Assembly (NCBI GenBank): GCA_028023455.1
Contig: JAQFVV010000073.1
Coordinates: 727,001-791,000, forward strand
Length of the DNA: 64,000 nt
Direction: 5' to 3'
Source: Epiperipatus broadwayi
Lineage: Eukaryota; Onychophora; Udeonychophora; Euonychophora; Peripatidae
How positions within the stretch are numbered: position 1 is the stretch's first letter; the number at the start of each line of letters is the position of its first letter. Below are positions 24,355 to 36,029 of this stretch, in pieces. The notes below the pieces were generated by a model. The model was not told the origin of the DNA. It saw nothing but the letters and a program-made list of their open reading frames with translations, and made no database searches. A program made the translations under genes and the position numbers.

Positions 24355-24570
24355 CTATTACCTAGTAATACCCTGACACCTCTCTGAGGAGGGACAAAGC
24401 ATGAAACCATAGTCAGGGGTTTGGGGAGGGGTTTCTGACAGAGATATTTTTTAGGCTTTGGCTAAGCATTTATCACAAATCTTGTAGAGGAATTGGCAAT
24501 CCTCATTGTTTATAACTTACAAGCTTAAGAGATAGGGTCATGTGATCTATGACTCTTATTTTGACTATTT
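24355..24570 (+). repeat. Family-6 small repeat with hammerhead, plus copy
   Basis: About 215 bp present again in reverse orientation at 29157-29375, sharing TTGGCTAAGCATTTA, GAATTGGCAATCCTCATTG and ACTTACAAGCTTAAGAGA. It begins with a hammerhead motif and has no coding sequence. Confidence 0.65.
24378..24420 (+). ncRNA. Hammerhead ribozyme candidate (family 6)
   Basis: Stem I ACCTCT (24378-24383) with AGGGGT (24415-24420), six pairs including one G-U. Core CTGAGGA (24384-24390). GAAA (24403-24406). Stem III A-U and C-G around CATA. Triplet GTC with predicted cleavage after 24414. Stem II (24391-24402) is degraded here, but the copy on the other strand keeps a perfect GTGCC/GGCAC stem of the same length. 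Confidence 0.65.
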
Positions 24571-25149
24571 CTTATTTCTAATATTTTAAAAAAAAACACC
24601 TTTCATTTTTTTTATTATAATTTCTTTTCTTATAAACAATTTTAGTGTTGTGAAGGTCAAACTTGAAAATAAATTTACTTCTGATAAGCTTTAAATGTTT
24701 AGCTGTTGAAAATATTCGTGAAACTAAAAAAAAAATGTCTGTATAATTCTATATGAGTATTTATTTATTTTTTATATATATATTACTGCAAACACATGCA
24801 GATGTGGTAACCATTTATTTTGATTTTATCCCACAATTTTTTATATTGTATTTTTTTAATTTTATTTTAGGTTAAGATTATATATATTATTTATATTTAT
24901 TTTTGTCAATAATTTTATTAATATAAGTCATATGTAATATCTATGGTAACGATTAAATATTCATGAATTTCCTTCATATTAAAAATTAAAGTTTGTTTTA
25001 AACATAAAATATTTGTATATATATCAGAGATATTAATTAAAAACGTTTGCTAGCTTTGCCTTTCAAATTTTTTACCTAATGCTCCTGGAATTAATAGGAT
25101 CTTTGTGAATATATTGTGAAAATATATTTATGTATCTAGTGAGATAACA

Positions 25150-25275
25150 TGCGCGATGGATGGCTGAAATGAGAAAGGGTATAGTGGTGACGTGGAGAAG
25201 AGAGGCTAGAGATCGGAGAAAATGGATTGAACTTGGAGAAACTTTCATCCTGCATTAGATTGATAGTAGTTGACG
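25150..25275 (+). pseudogene. RTE LINE 3'-end fragment
   Basis: Matches the last about 125 bp of the LINE at 13451-16752 (CGATGGATGGCTGAAATGAG, GTGACGTGGAGAAGAGAGGC, ACTTTCATCCTGCA), with the same GATAATG-type tail. A 5'-truncated insertion. Confidence 0.8.
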
Positions 25276-25559
25276 ATAATGATAAGGATGATTTATAATG
25301 TGCAGTTAATAAATCTCTAAATGAATTAATTTTGATTTTTTTAATATTTTCATCACTTTATTTTGTTAAAAAAATAATGAAAGTTGACTTTATATTATTG
25401 CTTAAATCATTGTGAAAGTTATTGAAGTGAAAAGATATTTTTAAAAAGATGATAATATTACAGTATTTATTTCAAAGCAATATTAAGCTAAATAAAATCA
25501 ATGTCAACAGTTAAAAATAATAATTAAAATAAAAGTCTCACATTAATGAATAATATTTC

Positions 25560-25790
25560 ATAGTGTAATTTTCATTACGTCACTCTCACGCAATGTAGAT
25601 AATGTTTTGTATTCACTTTTAACACATTGTGGAGGGATGTATTCATAAATATATGATCAATGACGTGTAAAAGATCTCTGTCTTTCATCATATGTGTTTG
25701 ATTTCATTCCTCCACAATGTGTACAAGTGGATGGAAAACATTACCTACCTTATGTGATAGGGGTATAATGAAAATTATATTACAAAATAT
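25560..25790. repeat. Inverted-repeat element related to 62640-62880
   Basis: CACATTGTGGAGGGA on the left and TCCTCCACAATGTG on the right pair. The outer phrases (TTTTCATTACG; CCTACCTTATGTGATAGGGGT) match the outer phrases of the element at 62640-62880. Confidence 0.5.
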
Positions 25791-26224
25791 TATTCATTAT
25801 TGGATAATCTCTGGTCTAATGAATGACTAATAAAAATTATTAAAAAATCACACATAGTTTATTAAATATGTTACTAGTAACATTTCTTCATTAATAAATT
25901 TCTCATCTTGTGTCCTCATATTATAATGATGTATCAGCAGAGAAAGTCAGCTTACCCTTTCTTACCCATACATGCATTTCATAAACAATTTTCACTTTTC
26001 AAGCAAACCAAAGATATAAAACAACTGAATTATTGCACATTTATGGCTGAGAAAATGTAATAAATAATTTTGTACTAGAGATATATGTAACCAATCTGAT
26101 TTATAAAGATGTAGCATATTCCTCATTAAACTGAGACAAGCAAAGTTATAAACCATCACCCAAGTCAATAATTCAAATTACACTCTGTCTCACTATACTT
26201 GCATTTAAGACACAAATCAATATT

Positions 26225-26640
26225 CTATATAGGTTAATAAATATGCTAGTCTCATTATTATACGTGTATGTAAATATTACAGATTCAGATTGTATTCTGC
26301 ACATCCCTTTTCTGTGTATTTAAATGGTCTAAGTTCCTACATATGAAAGGTCAGAATAATTTATGGTCAACATAATATGACAACAAAATTGGAAACCAAG
26401 GACTTTGAACATACCATCATCAGATTCAATGATATAGATGGCTGAAGAGTTGAAGAGTTGAAAGAATTGAAGCCTGTCCATTAAAGTTTGAAGATTTGCT
26501 ATTTTAATATAAACCAAGCAATGATTATATATGTGTGTGAAAGATGATGATCTGGACCAAAGTGATGAGTGGTAGTTCAGCAATGAAATATGTGTATTGG
26601 AGATCATTTATCTTTTTTACATGTATGTATTTTGTGTATT
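26225..26640 (+). repeat. Family-1 copy: body followed by next-unit hammerhead
   Basis: Starts in the body (GTATTCTGCACATCCC), runs through GGCTGAAGAGTTGAAGAGTT and TTAATATAAACCAAGCAATG, and then enters a hammerhead at 26543-26608. This is the order expected of a cut made within a head-to-tail multimer. Confidence 0.6.
26543..26608 (+). ncRNA. Hammerhead relic (family 1)
   Basis: Stem I GATGATCT with AGATCATT, core GTGATGA (C3 changed to G), GAAA intact, AATATGTGTATT giving a three-pair stem III. The C3 change should abolish activity. Confidence 0.5.
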
Positions 26641-27229
26641 GGTCATTTAAGATATAATGAATTACTGAAATCAATAACAAAATAACAAAATATGAAATAT
26701 TTTCTCAGATAAAAATTACAGATTTTCATTCAGACAATTACTGCAATATTAAAATAAAACTGCAGCACATAGTATCATTGTTTCAGAAGAAATAATATTC
26801 ATTCTTTACAATATGGCTTCTTTATGTGTTTTCATAAAAAAAACTTAGTAGCATAGTACTTAGTGCAACAGTCTTTTATTCAATATCTAGAGTTGGGATT
26901 CATGTCAGGTAAAAATCTGTAAATTATTTTATATTTCAATCAGACTCAGAAATTTGTTTTAAGTTTGCTATTTATAGCATAATCTAGTTATTTGTTAATT
27001 AATAAAGGTTATCTATCTATCTATTCTTAGCTAGAAATATAAATAATAGAAAAGCAATCATCTTTATTATCTGGAAATTGTAATGTCTGAGAGAAATGTC
27101 TTCACCTGTAATGGTTTTGTAGAATGGAATAATTAAGTTTCTACAAATTAAGATGTCCTAAGTTGATTTAGAGTTGAAAACATTTATATGTTTTTGAGTT
27201 TGGACTTACAGCTTGTAGTATAAAAAGAT

Positions 27230-27400
27230 ATAACTAATAGGTACTGGGAAAAGGGTATATTAGATTCCAAAGGCTCAGGTACACTACTCCAACAGACAAT
27301 GCTCTTCACTGATGAAAACCATAAGCATGAAACTAGTTTGAAGATTTTGGATAGGACAGCACAGAATATGGATTTAATAAGCATTATCATCTGTATCTAT
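27230..27400 (+). repeat. Family-2-like small repeat
   Basis: Non-coding sequence around the hammerhead at 27303-27344. It is related to 7370-7590 mainly through the ribozyme. Confidence 0.4.
27303..27344 (+). ncRNA. Hammerhead ribozyme candidate (family 2)
   Basis: Stem I TCTTCA (27303-27308) with TGAAGA (27339-27344), six perfect pairs. Core CTGATGA (27309-27315). GAAA (27329-27332). Stem III A-U and C-G around TA. Triplet GTT, predicted cleavage after 27338. Stem II (AAACCATAAGCAT) is weakened by two substitutions relative to the family version ATGC/GCAT inferred from 7420-7461. Confidence 0.6.
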
Positions 27401-27479
27401 TATTACTTGATAAATCTTATAGTAAGTAGCATTGATATGGTAAAACATTATGCTGCTATAATGGCAATATGTAAATTAT

Positions 27480-29150
27480 AGTCATGGGATATTGTCAGGT
27501 TATATTTTTTGATTTTAATACTTAATTTACTTTTAAATAAAGTGCTTCTGATTAATAATTTAACATATAATTATTAAATGATTTTATGAAATGTCATAAT
27601 ATTTAAATATCTAAGTTTAGGATGATTTCATTATAATAATTACTATCAAGGAAGAAACTGGGATTGCTGTTATTGTTTTTTACTTTATTAAGATTAAGAT
27701 TCATTCAAAAACATTGAACTCTTGACTTTTTATTGTGCTAAGCCATATAAAGCATATGTAAGTCGTGACTGATATTTTATACTCTATCTGCAGCAACAGA
27801 GACTTTGCAGTCCTGGAAAGTATATGAAAGATCAAAATATGGATAGTATAAAAAATAAAAATATCACATAGTTCACATATATGTGTGTATATATATATAC
27901 ACTCAGATTTATAACCCAGAAATTGGAAAACCTGCATGTAATGCCTTCACCTTCAATGGTTCTACAAATATGGCTGGGTATTAATGGTTATTATACATTG
28001 TAATGATCCTCATATAGTTTAATGAATTATAATAATCGTCTAAAATTATATATATAGTAATAACTAAACGTTGTTTACTCACAACTTTAATGTTATCAAC
28101 TTTTTTGTTTTATAAAGTATATTTTTTGCCTATTATTCAGCCACACCACCAACACGTACATACACAAAGACATATATAGTTTTCCTAATAAGTAAAAACT
28201 CTGTAAAAACCAAAAAATAAAAATTATACATATTTATTGGGAAAACAACCATTTTTTTCGTGATAATTTAATATTTATTAAACCGTAATTTTGTATAATT
28301 TTAAACTGAATAAAATATAAATGACTAATGAAAAGTTTTATTAGCGAGCATTCTTTTCCAAAATGGTTTGCAGTAGGGGGAAGGGGATAAATATACTCTT
28401 CAGTCATTAAATTGAATTTAATGACAATTCCAAATAGCGGAAAATTTATTAAATTCAATAGTATAAACACCATCAATATTATATAAATTTTTAAATAAAC
28501 AATTTACGTTTTAGTTACATAGTGCTTTCATATATTAGGTTTTTACGACTTTTTAAAAGCATTTCTGCGTTTTATATTCTTCTTTTTAACTTAATGTCCA
28601 CTATGCTAAAAAATTATAGATAATTTTTATTTTAAAAATCGAATATAAGATCAATTTTACCTTATTATGTCTCATTAATGATTATCAAGAAAAATAATAA
28701 TAATAAAAATTATTAATTTTATCTATTTTCACAAAATGACAAATAGTATTTTTAACAAAATGTTAAGAAGAATTATCCATGAGAAGTTTGTTTACAAAAG
28801 TTTATACAGTTATTAAACTTATAAAAAAAATTTCATTAATATCAGATTAAATAAAATATTTTATGTGAGGTTTAGGTTTAGCGTTTATTGAGAGTAGCGA
28901 TTCAAAAGCTAATGTCTTTTGGAATGAATTTTACCTCAAAATATTAAAACTTAGAATTTTGAATAGAATTATTATGTATGATACTTTTATGGTTTGCTAT
29001 TACTTGGCTTCCTGACAAAGTGATTACATGATTATTATTATTATCTAATTCAAAGTTCACACAAATTGGCAAAATAACTTTAAACGCTACCTGAAAATTA
29101 ACTGAATAAAAAGTATTAGAGAAACATTATTAAATCTAAATTAGGTCTAT
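27480..29150. other. Gene-free AT-rich stretch
   Basis: No recognisable feature; short TA/GT runs near 27880. Confidence 0.45.
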
Positions 29151-29156
29151 AAATAG

Positions 29157-29375
29157 TCAAAATAAGAGTCACACATCACATGACCCCACTCTCTTAAGCT
29201 TGTAAGTTATAAACAATGAGGATTGCCAATTCCTCAACAAGCTTTGTGTTAAATGCTTAGCCAAAGAAAGCATTCAAAATATATCTGTCAGGAACCCACC
29301 CCCCAAACCCCCAACCATGGTTTTGTGCCATGGCACCCCCCCCCAGAGAGGCGCCAGGGCAGGCTCAGACACTAG
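29157..29375 (-). repeat. Family-6 small repeat, minus copy
   Basis: Reverse-complement partner of 24355-24570, about 4.7 kb away. Includes the hammerhead region and a C9 homopolymer (29336-29344) inside the former core. Confidence 0.65.
29298..29357 (-). ncRNA. Hammerhead relic (family 6)
   Basis: Minus strand: CCTCT, then a G run replacing the CTGAGGA core, a perfect stem II GTGCC AT GGCAC, AAAA for GAAA, CCATGGTT, GGGGGT. Core destroyed but stem II preserved, which supports the fold proposed for 24378-24420. Confidence 0.5.
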
Positions 29376-29379
29376 ATCT

Positions 29380-31765
29380 AAAAATACCAACCCAAATCCA
29401 GCATTTAACTAGTCTTTGCATAATCTAACAAAGTGATAGAGAAATGTGCCTGGATCTAAGCCATTTTAGCATTTCCAGTACTCACTCAAGCATCATGACT
29501 TTATAAATGTCTAATTATTTGATTGTTATAATAATCTGATTTTCAATTAAATATTGTTATCCAAAATAAATACTTTTGCTTCCCAAAAAATCAAAAATTT
29601 ATTCTGTTGCTAGTTATATAGAAGATATAAATATAATAATTATCAGCAATATTAAAACTACTTATTTTCTATCAGACTCTTCAAATTGCAGATATTTCAT
29701 GGAATTAGTAGACAATTTCATTCTAGCTTCTCTACTCTTAGACAGTTTCTGATTCATTATAATTTATCTGACTTCTGCTGTGTCTGATTGCATCAAACTA
29801 ATGTTGGTCCTCACAGAGCCAAAAATAATAAAAAAATATTACCTGTTACTATGTAATGGTTGAGCTAAGTATATTTCATTTATTTATTTATTTACATAAA
29901 TTACATAGGTTGCCTGACTTTAAGCATTAAAAAATAAACTAACATGTATATTTAAAACAATAATTTGTTCAATATAATAATATAACCTTTACACGGCCCA
30001 TTTGTAATGCTTGCTAAATCACGGAGATCATAAGTTATTCCAGATGATGAATCTTATATAAACAAAAATATAATAATTTCTTTTTCAAAGTATAATCATT
30101 AATTGACATGCAATTTATTTTTTAACAATGTCCTTTAATCTTTATTAATATATTCATAGATAATATAACACATTATGATACCTTTAATCCTGACTTAGAT
30201 AAAATTAAATATAATTCTACACATGTATGAATATATAAATATTAAACATTTCTTTGACACACATATGCTCTATATGGGATAGATATCAATTCTATCTTTA
30301 TAACAATAATTGTAAGGAATTATTTTTTTAGACTCTAATTCTAAGCATAACTACTTATATAATAATAAATATGAAGTGGTGTCTTTTTGGTTCTAACTGT
30401 AACTGAATAAAGCATCTATATAATAATTATAAGGAGTGGCCTTTTGGATCCTAATTTAATACAACTATAATTTATACAGAGATGCCTTGTTCTGAAATCG
30501 ATCTCTAACTCATTAAACTGATAAGAATATATTCTTCCATGTGGATGGAACATATATAAACTATTAAACACTGGAAAAATAACTGCATATATGTAAGTCC
30601 ACTTATATAATATCCAATTTTCAATACTCAAATATAATTGTAAATATGAACGAATAAGACCAATGGAAATAATTACACCATTAACTATGGTTATTTCAGA
30701 CTTAGGCAATTTATATGTGTGCATTACATTTACATTATTATCATTATTTCTTTACATTTTCCTCTTATTGATAATATATAAAATTCATAAGCTTAGCATA
30801 TGTATGTGATAATTATTTTTTTAAAAAAATAATTTTAATAAGTAAAGAGAAGTTATTACAAATTCATTTTCTTCTTTTTTTTTTTAAACTGACAGTTTTT
30901 TCAAAATAATATCTGGATATTAAGCATTATTTACAAATTCAGATTAGTTAAAATAAAACACAAACCAGGTTTTAAATACGAGACTCACCTAAACAAAATA
31001 ATTATCATTTCCTTTTTTTCTGACAAATATTAATATCTGTTTATGGTAATAATAGTCTTGTAATTTCTAGCTGTCTTTTAAGTAAGACTATTTTTTCATT
31101 TCAACCAGAGTTATTCAAAATATTGATCAAAACTATTCCAGATTAAATCTATCTAACTTAGTAGAGTCCTTCCTTTTTAGTCACAAAACATAGTAAAAAT
31201 CCTGATATTTTAATGAAGTAATACCCCAATCTGATCAAGAGAAAAGAAAAAATAATTTTATAAGTTGAAAAGTTATTTCAGTTTTTGTATACATATTTCA
31301 GTTCATATCTTTTTGTTAAATGGATTTTTTTTTGCTTTTTTATTCCTCTTATACCATTACATCATTTATCGTAAGATAAATTAATCAGTATCTATTGTTT
31401 GTAATGCAATTTATTAATCCCTAATTCCACACTGGTTTTCAGCTATTGCCTTTTTTCAATGAGAACTCAGGATTCAAAACTGGAATTAATGTGGTTGTGC
31501 TTTAATTTACCCGACATTATAAACAAACCCAAAATTTTAAACTCAAATAGTCTGTTAATATGACACATTTCCTAAACTATATATTTTACAAAACTCAATT
31601 GTATTCTAGCTGTAAGTACATTTTTGCTTGGCTAAGAAGGGCAGTATCCACACAAGATCCCACAATCCTTCACAATAGGCAAAAATTATTCTCTACTTTA
31701 GTGCCATCTTTTATAACATTGAGTAATTGATTACAAGATTGTAGTACAATTTATTATTTACCTTT
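29380..31765. other. Gene-free AT-rich stretch
   Basis: A reading frame of about 100 codons on the minus strand (30416-30724) has no recognisable motif. No repeat ends seen. Confidence 0.4.
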
Positions 31766-31769
31766 TTCA

Positions 31770-32160
31770 CACATGTATGATCATGTGTATTGGTTGTATG
31801 AAATAGAGCACATAGCTGAAAGGAGCTTGTGAGTCTGTGTTTAAGTCCCGTATTCTTACATATAAACTCCAAGTATATTAATTACATATTACAAATTCAG
31901 ACTATATCTTACCTATCTCTCTTTTGTGTATTTAAATACATATGATCTTATACACAAGAAATCACAATAACTTAAAGTCAACATGGACATGACAAAATAT
32001 TGGCATTAACAAGGGATATGTGTATTCTATCATCAAATTTTCAATAGTATGGTTGGCTGAAAAGTTGGGGAGTGGAGTCAATTGAAGTTTGTCCATTAAA
32101 GTTTGAGGATTTGCTATCTTAATATAAACTGAGCGCTGATTATATATATATATATTGTAA
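31770..32160 (+). repeat. Family-1 copy lacking the ribozyme core
   Basis: From CATGTATGATCATGTGTATT through an A-box-like TAGCTGAAAGG (31813-31823) and a B-box-like TGTTTAAGTCCC (31839-31850), then the whole body, ending TTAATATAAACTGAG and (TA)n. It is the best copy for reading the body of the unit. Confidence 0.65.
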
Positions 32161-32439
32161 TGTTTATTTATATACATTGCAAATATATTGGCATTTGGTA
32201 AAAGCTAAAAAATAAAAGTAAATTTAGATTTTTATTTGACTAATTTTTTTAAAAAAAAATAACGTACAATGAAAGTTAAATTATTCTTTCATATTTTTTT
32301 AATGTAATTAGAAATAAAAGTAGAATTGGAGAGAATCAAAGAATTCCAAACGTAAAAAAAAGATAAGAGAAAGTAAAAATATTTTGGCTAATTAAAGATG
32401 GCTGAAAAACTTGATAAGAAAAGAGAACTTTATAATGTA

Positions 32440-32830
32440 AATTTTATAAAGAATCTACAAGATTATGAACCAAAAACTCCATGATAATAACATGTGCAAA
32501 AGTCCGAAAACTGGACCTCTAGTATAAAAAGGAGGGATTCGGTTGGAGGAACGTCTTGTTCGTTAGTTTCTCTAGTTGGTCTTGGATAACAATAATATAT
32601 CCAAGATCACTCTATGCTGAAGTAATTTGGCATGTTAAAGTGAACTGGAGCTTCTGAAGACATTGTGCCTGAAGATGTATATCAGAAAAGCTTTCGTGAC
32701 CGACTAGGAGAATGGTCCGCAAAATCAACTAATAATCAAGGGCCGTGAGCTCATTTTAATCTCGAAAAACTATGCATAGTTATCTACAACCATCGTGAAT
32801 TCACTAAAACTTACTGGTAAGTTATGCTTC
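32440..32830 (+). promoter_or_regulatory. Possible LTR/promoter fragment
   Basis: A TATA-like TATAAAAAGGAGGG at 32524-32537 is followed by a less AT-rich 300-bp stretch with TTGTTCGTTAGTTTCTC and GCCTGAAGATGTATATCAG. This is the kind of transcript-start region seen in retrotransposon LTRs, but no coding sequence or second LTR was found next to it. Confidence 0.3.
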
Positions 32831-33175
32831 CTTATCCTGATTGTGACAAATTTAAGCGTTCGCAAACAATTCTTAAAAATATATGTATAAAAGAATCCTG
32901 ATAGTGACTTTAATTTAATTGATCAAGAAACTCTTATTTAATAAAGAACTTGTTAATTATTTAACTGTTATTATTTTTTTTAATATTTCACATCTGAATT
33001 AAATGTGTTCTCTCCAATTTATTTGATAAATAATTGCCTTTCAAATTTTATTTTTTAATCTGTTTGAATAAAAAAATATTTCTAATACCAATTTTCATTT
33101 GTGCGTTATTCTATAATAGTTATTAATTTTTATTATTAAATTTATTATTAGCTTAATAAGATTTAAAAACATAAT

Positions 33176-33487
33176 TTACCTTTGCCAATATGTTTGAATT
33201 AGCCCAGGAATAATAATCTTAAAAAAATAATTCTCGTTACGGTATGATGCAATACCTATTAGTTTAAAAGTATTTTTCTTTTTTGTTTGCCAGATGCTAT
33301 GTGACGGTTCAGTGGGTTCTTGCAGAACTCTGGCACCTTTCAAATAAATTAAAAACTGATTTTCATTGATAGTATAATTCTCAACAATTACAAGGCCGAG
33401 TTGATCAGGAAATTTAGCTATGTTTTTAATAGAAATCAAAATACAACTTTCTTCTTTTTGACATAGCTTGATCAACTCGCGCGTAAT
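33176..33487 (-). CDS. Unrecognised short reading frame
   Basis: Open for about 103 codons from a stop near 33488. The predicted peptide is compositionally normal (KFPDQLGLVIVENYT, YLKGARVLQEPTEPSHSIW) rather than Lys/Asn/Phe low-complexity, unlike other open frames here. There is no convincing ATG start, so it may be an exon or a transposon fragment. I do not recognise a domain. Confidence 0.25.
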   Translation of the reverse strand: MTRELIKLCQKEESCILISIKNIAKFPDQLGLVIVENYTINENQFLIYLKGARVLQEPTEPSHSIWQTKKKNTFKLIGIASYRNENYFFKIIIPGLIQTYWQR

Positions 33488-33639
33488 TTATATTAGCGTG
33501 TAGAAACCTAGCAAAACGGAAAACGTTATAATATATATATATATATTACCCATTAGATGACTTGTGTGATCAAGTCAAAATGTTGGTATATAAATATTTA
33601 AATTTTTAACATGGATGAACCCACAAAATAAGTCATATA

Positions 33640-33860
33640 TATATATGGGAGATGATAATCGAACCAACTAATGAGTGCTGGTTCAGTATAAAATACATAT
33701 ATTGACAATCATTTATCTTTCTTGTATTGTACATGTATTGATTTATGAGATAGATCAGATAGCTGAAGGGGCTTTGAAAGTCTGTGTGCAAGTCCCATAG
33801 GTTACATCTACACTCCAAGTATATTAATTATACGTGTATTTAATCAATTATTACTGATTC
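33640..33860 (+). repeat. Family-1 5' segment
   Basis: Hammerhead region followed by TAGCTGAAGGGGCTTTGAAA and GTGTGCAAGTCCC, then the CACTCCAAGTATATTAATTA phrase also found at 31860-31885. Confidence 0.6.
33650..33713 (+). ncRNA. Hammerhead relic (family 1)
   Basis: CCAA, CTAATGA (G5 to A), near-consensus GTGCTGGTTCAGTAT stem II, AAAA, TACATATATTGACAATCAT. It keeps stem III and the AUA triplet typical of the family but has lost two catalytic bases. Confidence 0.5.
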
Positions 33861-33864
33861 TCAT

Positions 33865-35388
33865 ATAGAAAAAATCAGAAGTTAGTATAAGAAAAAGGGC
33901 TTAATAGATGACATTACAATCTGTTAGTCACCTAAGCTTATAATAGATGATGGTAGAATAAAAGTACTCTTGTTCACTGTAATAAGCTAGTAGAATCAAT
34001 AGCATTATGTATTGTCTTTTTGTATAATTAGTAGTTATGCTAATTTTAATTTTTTTTGCTTTATTTTCAAGCAATCATTGTGAGCAAATTATTATTATCT
34101 TGACTCTTACTTTAAGTATAGCCCTAAATTCTATTTACACATGTATAATCCATAAATAAATAAGAATTCATTTATAACTAGCTTTTTGTATTGTCTACCT
34201 TGATTAAAAAACAAAACAAAACAAAAAGAAATATAAAACATTCCATAAATTATTACATTTGAAATGCTTGATAAAACTTAATATAAAAATATACTTATAT
34301 TGGTGTCTTATTAGTTATTTAGAATATCAAATGTAGCTTTAATATTTAAGTAATATGCCCAGTAAATCAGTTTAGCTGAATAGAAATTTGTGTTAATTTT
34401 TTCAGCTCTAAAAAAAAAAAAAATGTAAGAAATATAAGGATTTTTAATTTTTTAACTTATTATTCATCTACTGTCCAATTCAACTTATGCTTTGGAAATG
34501 AGGGACAATATATGGGGACTCTCCCCCAAAAAAGTGATTTATGGCTTACTCTGGTTGTTACCAGTGTGCATTTTAAAAGAGAATGGGGACCTTCCCCTGA
34601 GAAGTGATCCCTGACAGTCCATTATGGGTGCTGATTTCATCCAGCCAATAGCTTTAACTTTTCCTTAAAACTCAATTCTATGCTTCCTACCCTCCTTTCA
34701 ATTAATTGCAATCCCTTATACACTCCTAGTTTAACTTAGATTGATTTATATTATTTTAACCTTACAATATTATTTTAAATTCATATGAACTTAACACAGT
34801 TATTATATTAATCTTACAATATTATTCTAAACCATTATGAACATTATTTTAACATATTTATTTATATTAATTTTACAATATTATTTTTAAACCATTTTTT
34901 TAACTTGCTTTTATTAACATGCGTGTATTCAGAGAAAACTATTTTTATTTTATTATGCTACTTTATTATTTTCTACAGATATTTATTTAACTTGATTTTA
35001 TTCTATGCATTTCCGTTATTTTATTCATTTTCTTAATATTACTTTAAACTATTAATTTGACTCATTTATTTACGAACGCTTTCTTCTTAATGTGCGCATG
35101 AAAGAAAAAAACCTTTTGTCCAGTGAACCTCAATTATTATTGTTTTTTTAAACAATTCATGATTGATTTTTTTTCTTTTTAATTTATTATTTTAGCTTTA
35201 AATAGAAAAATTTTCAGTTTCAAGTTTATCACCTATGTCAAAAGTTTTTTTTTTTTTAATTCATTATCCATTTTAAGTCCTTTGTTTATTTCATTTAACA
35301 TTCCATCCATTAACTATTTCTAAACTTTGTCAGGCAGTTCTTTATTTCTTTCTACTAACTCTATAATATAAATTACCTTTTCCCTCTT
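33865..35388. other. Gene-free AT-rich stretch
   Basis: Two similar phrases, GGGGACTCTCCCCCA (34515) and GGGGACCTTCCCCTGAG (34586), stand out from AT-rich surroundings and could be a short tandem duplication. Nothing else recognised. Confidence 0.4.
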
Positions 35389-35389
35389 G

Positions 35390-36025
35390 TCTATCCCTCA
35401 CTTATAATTTATTGACTTGTCTCTTTCCCGTTCCATCCTAGTTTCTGTCTCGTAAATTATAAAACTTTTATACTTAACAAAACTCCATATTTCTTCAAAC
35501 TGAAAATATTTTTTCCTACTCTTTCTTTTTGTTTTAAATCTACACTTAAAATGAACATGAACATTTGCTTTAACCTTTTTATTTTTATTTCCTTGTGAAA
35601 ACTCATTTACGTTATCTTCTTCCCATATTTTTTTCATTTCCATGTTACTATACTTAATGCTATATTGTTCTACTATCTCTTGATCGACACTTTCTACTTC
35701 ATCCTTCCTTTCAACTTAAATGTCTTGCTACATCGACTTCCTTTTCAACTTCCTGACTTTCTTTAACAGAGTCTAAGTTTGTAATTTCTTGGTTCTTCTC
35801 TATCTTTCCTGTTATCTCACATCTCATTTCTCTAATTATTTCTACTTTGAACTCTTGCTGACTTTGCTTGAATTCTTGTATTTCTTCTATCAATTCTGCT
35901 TTCAACTCTTATTAACATTGCCTGAATTCTCGGCATATTTCTTTCATTTCAGTCTTCATCATGTCCATCATCATTTTAAACATTTTCTGTCACACTCTCT
36001 TCTTTTTCTATTTCCACCATTTTTG
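35390..36025 (-). pseudogene. Charged coiled-coil protein remnant (Gag-like)
   Basis: Minus-strand frames starting near 36022 read as Glu/Lys-rich heptad-like sequence (MMMDMMKTEMKEICREF; then 35905-35711 ELIEEIQEFKQSQQEFK; then 35643-35398 with KIWEEDNVNEF and basic stretches). At least two stops and a frame change separate them. The style resembles N-terminal coiled-coil parts of retrotransposon Gag proteins and the protein at 52366-52920, but no zinc knuckle or pol region follows. Confidence 0.35.
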
Positions 36026-36029
36026 AAAC

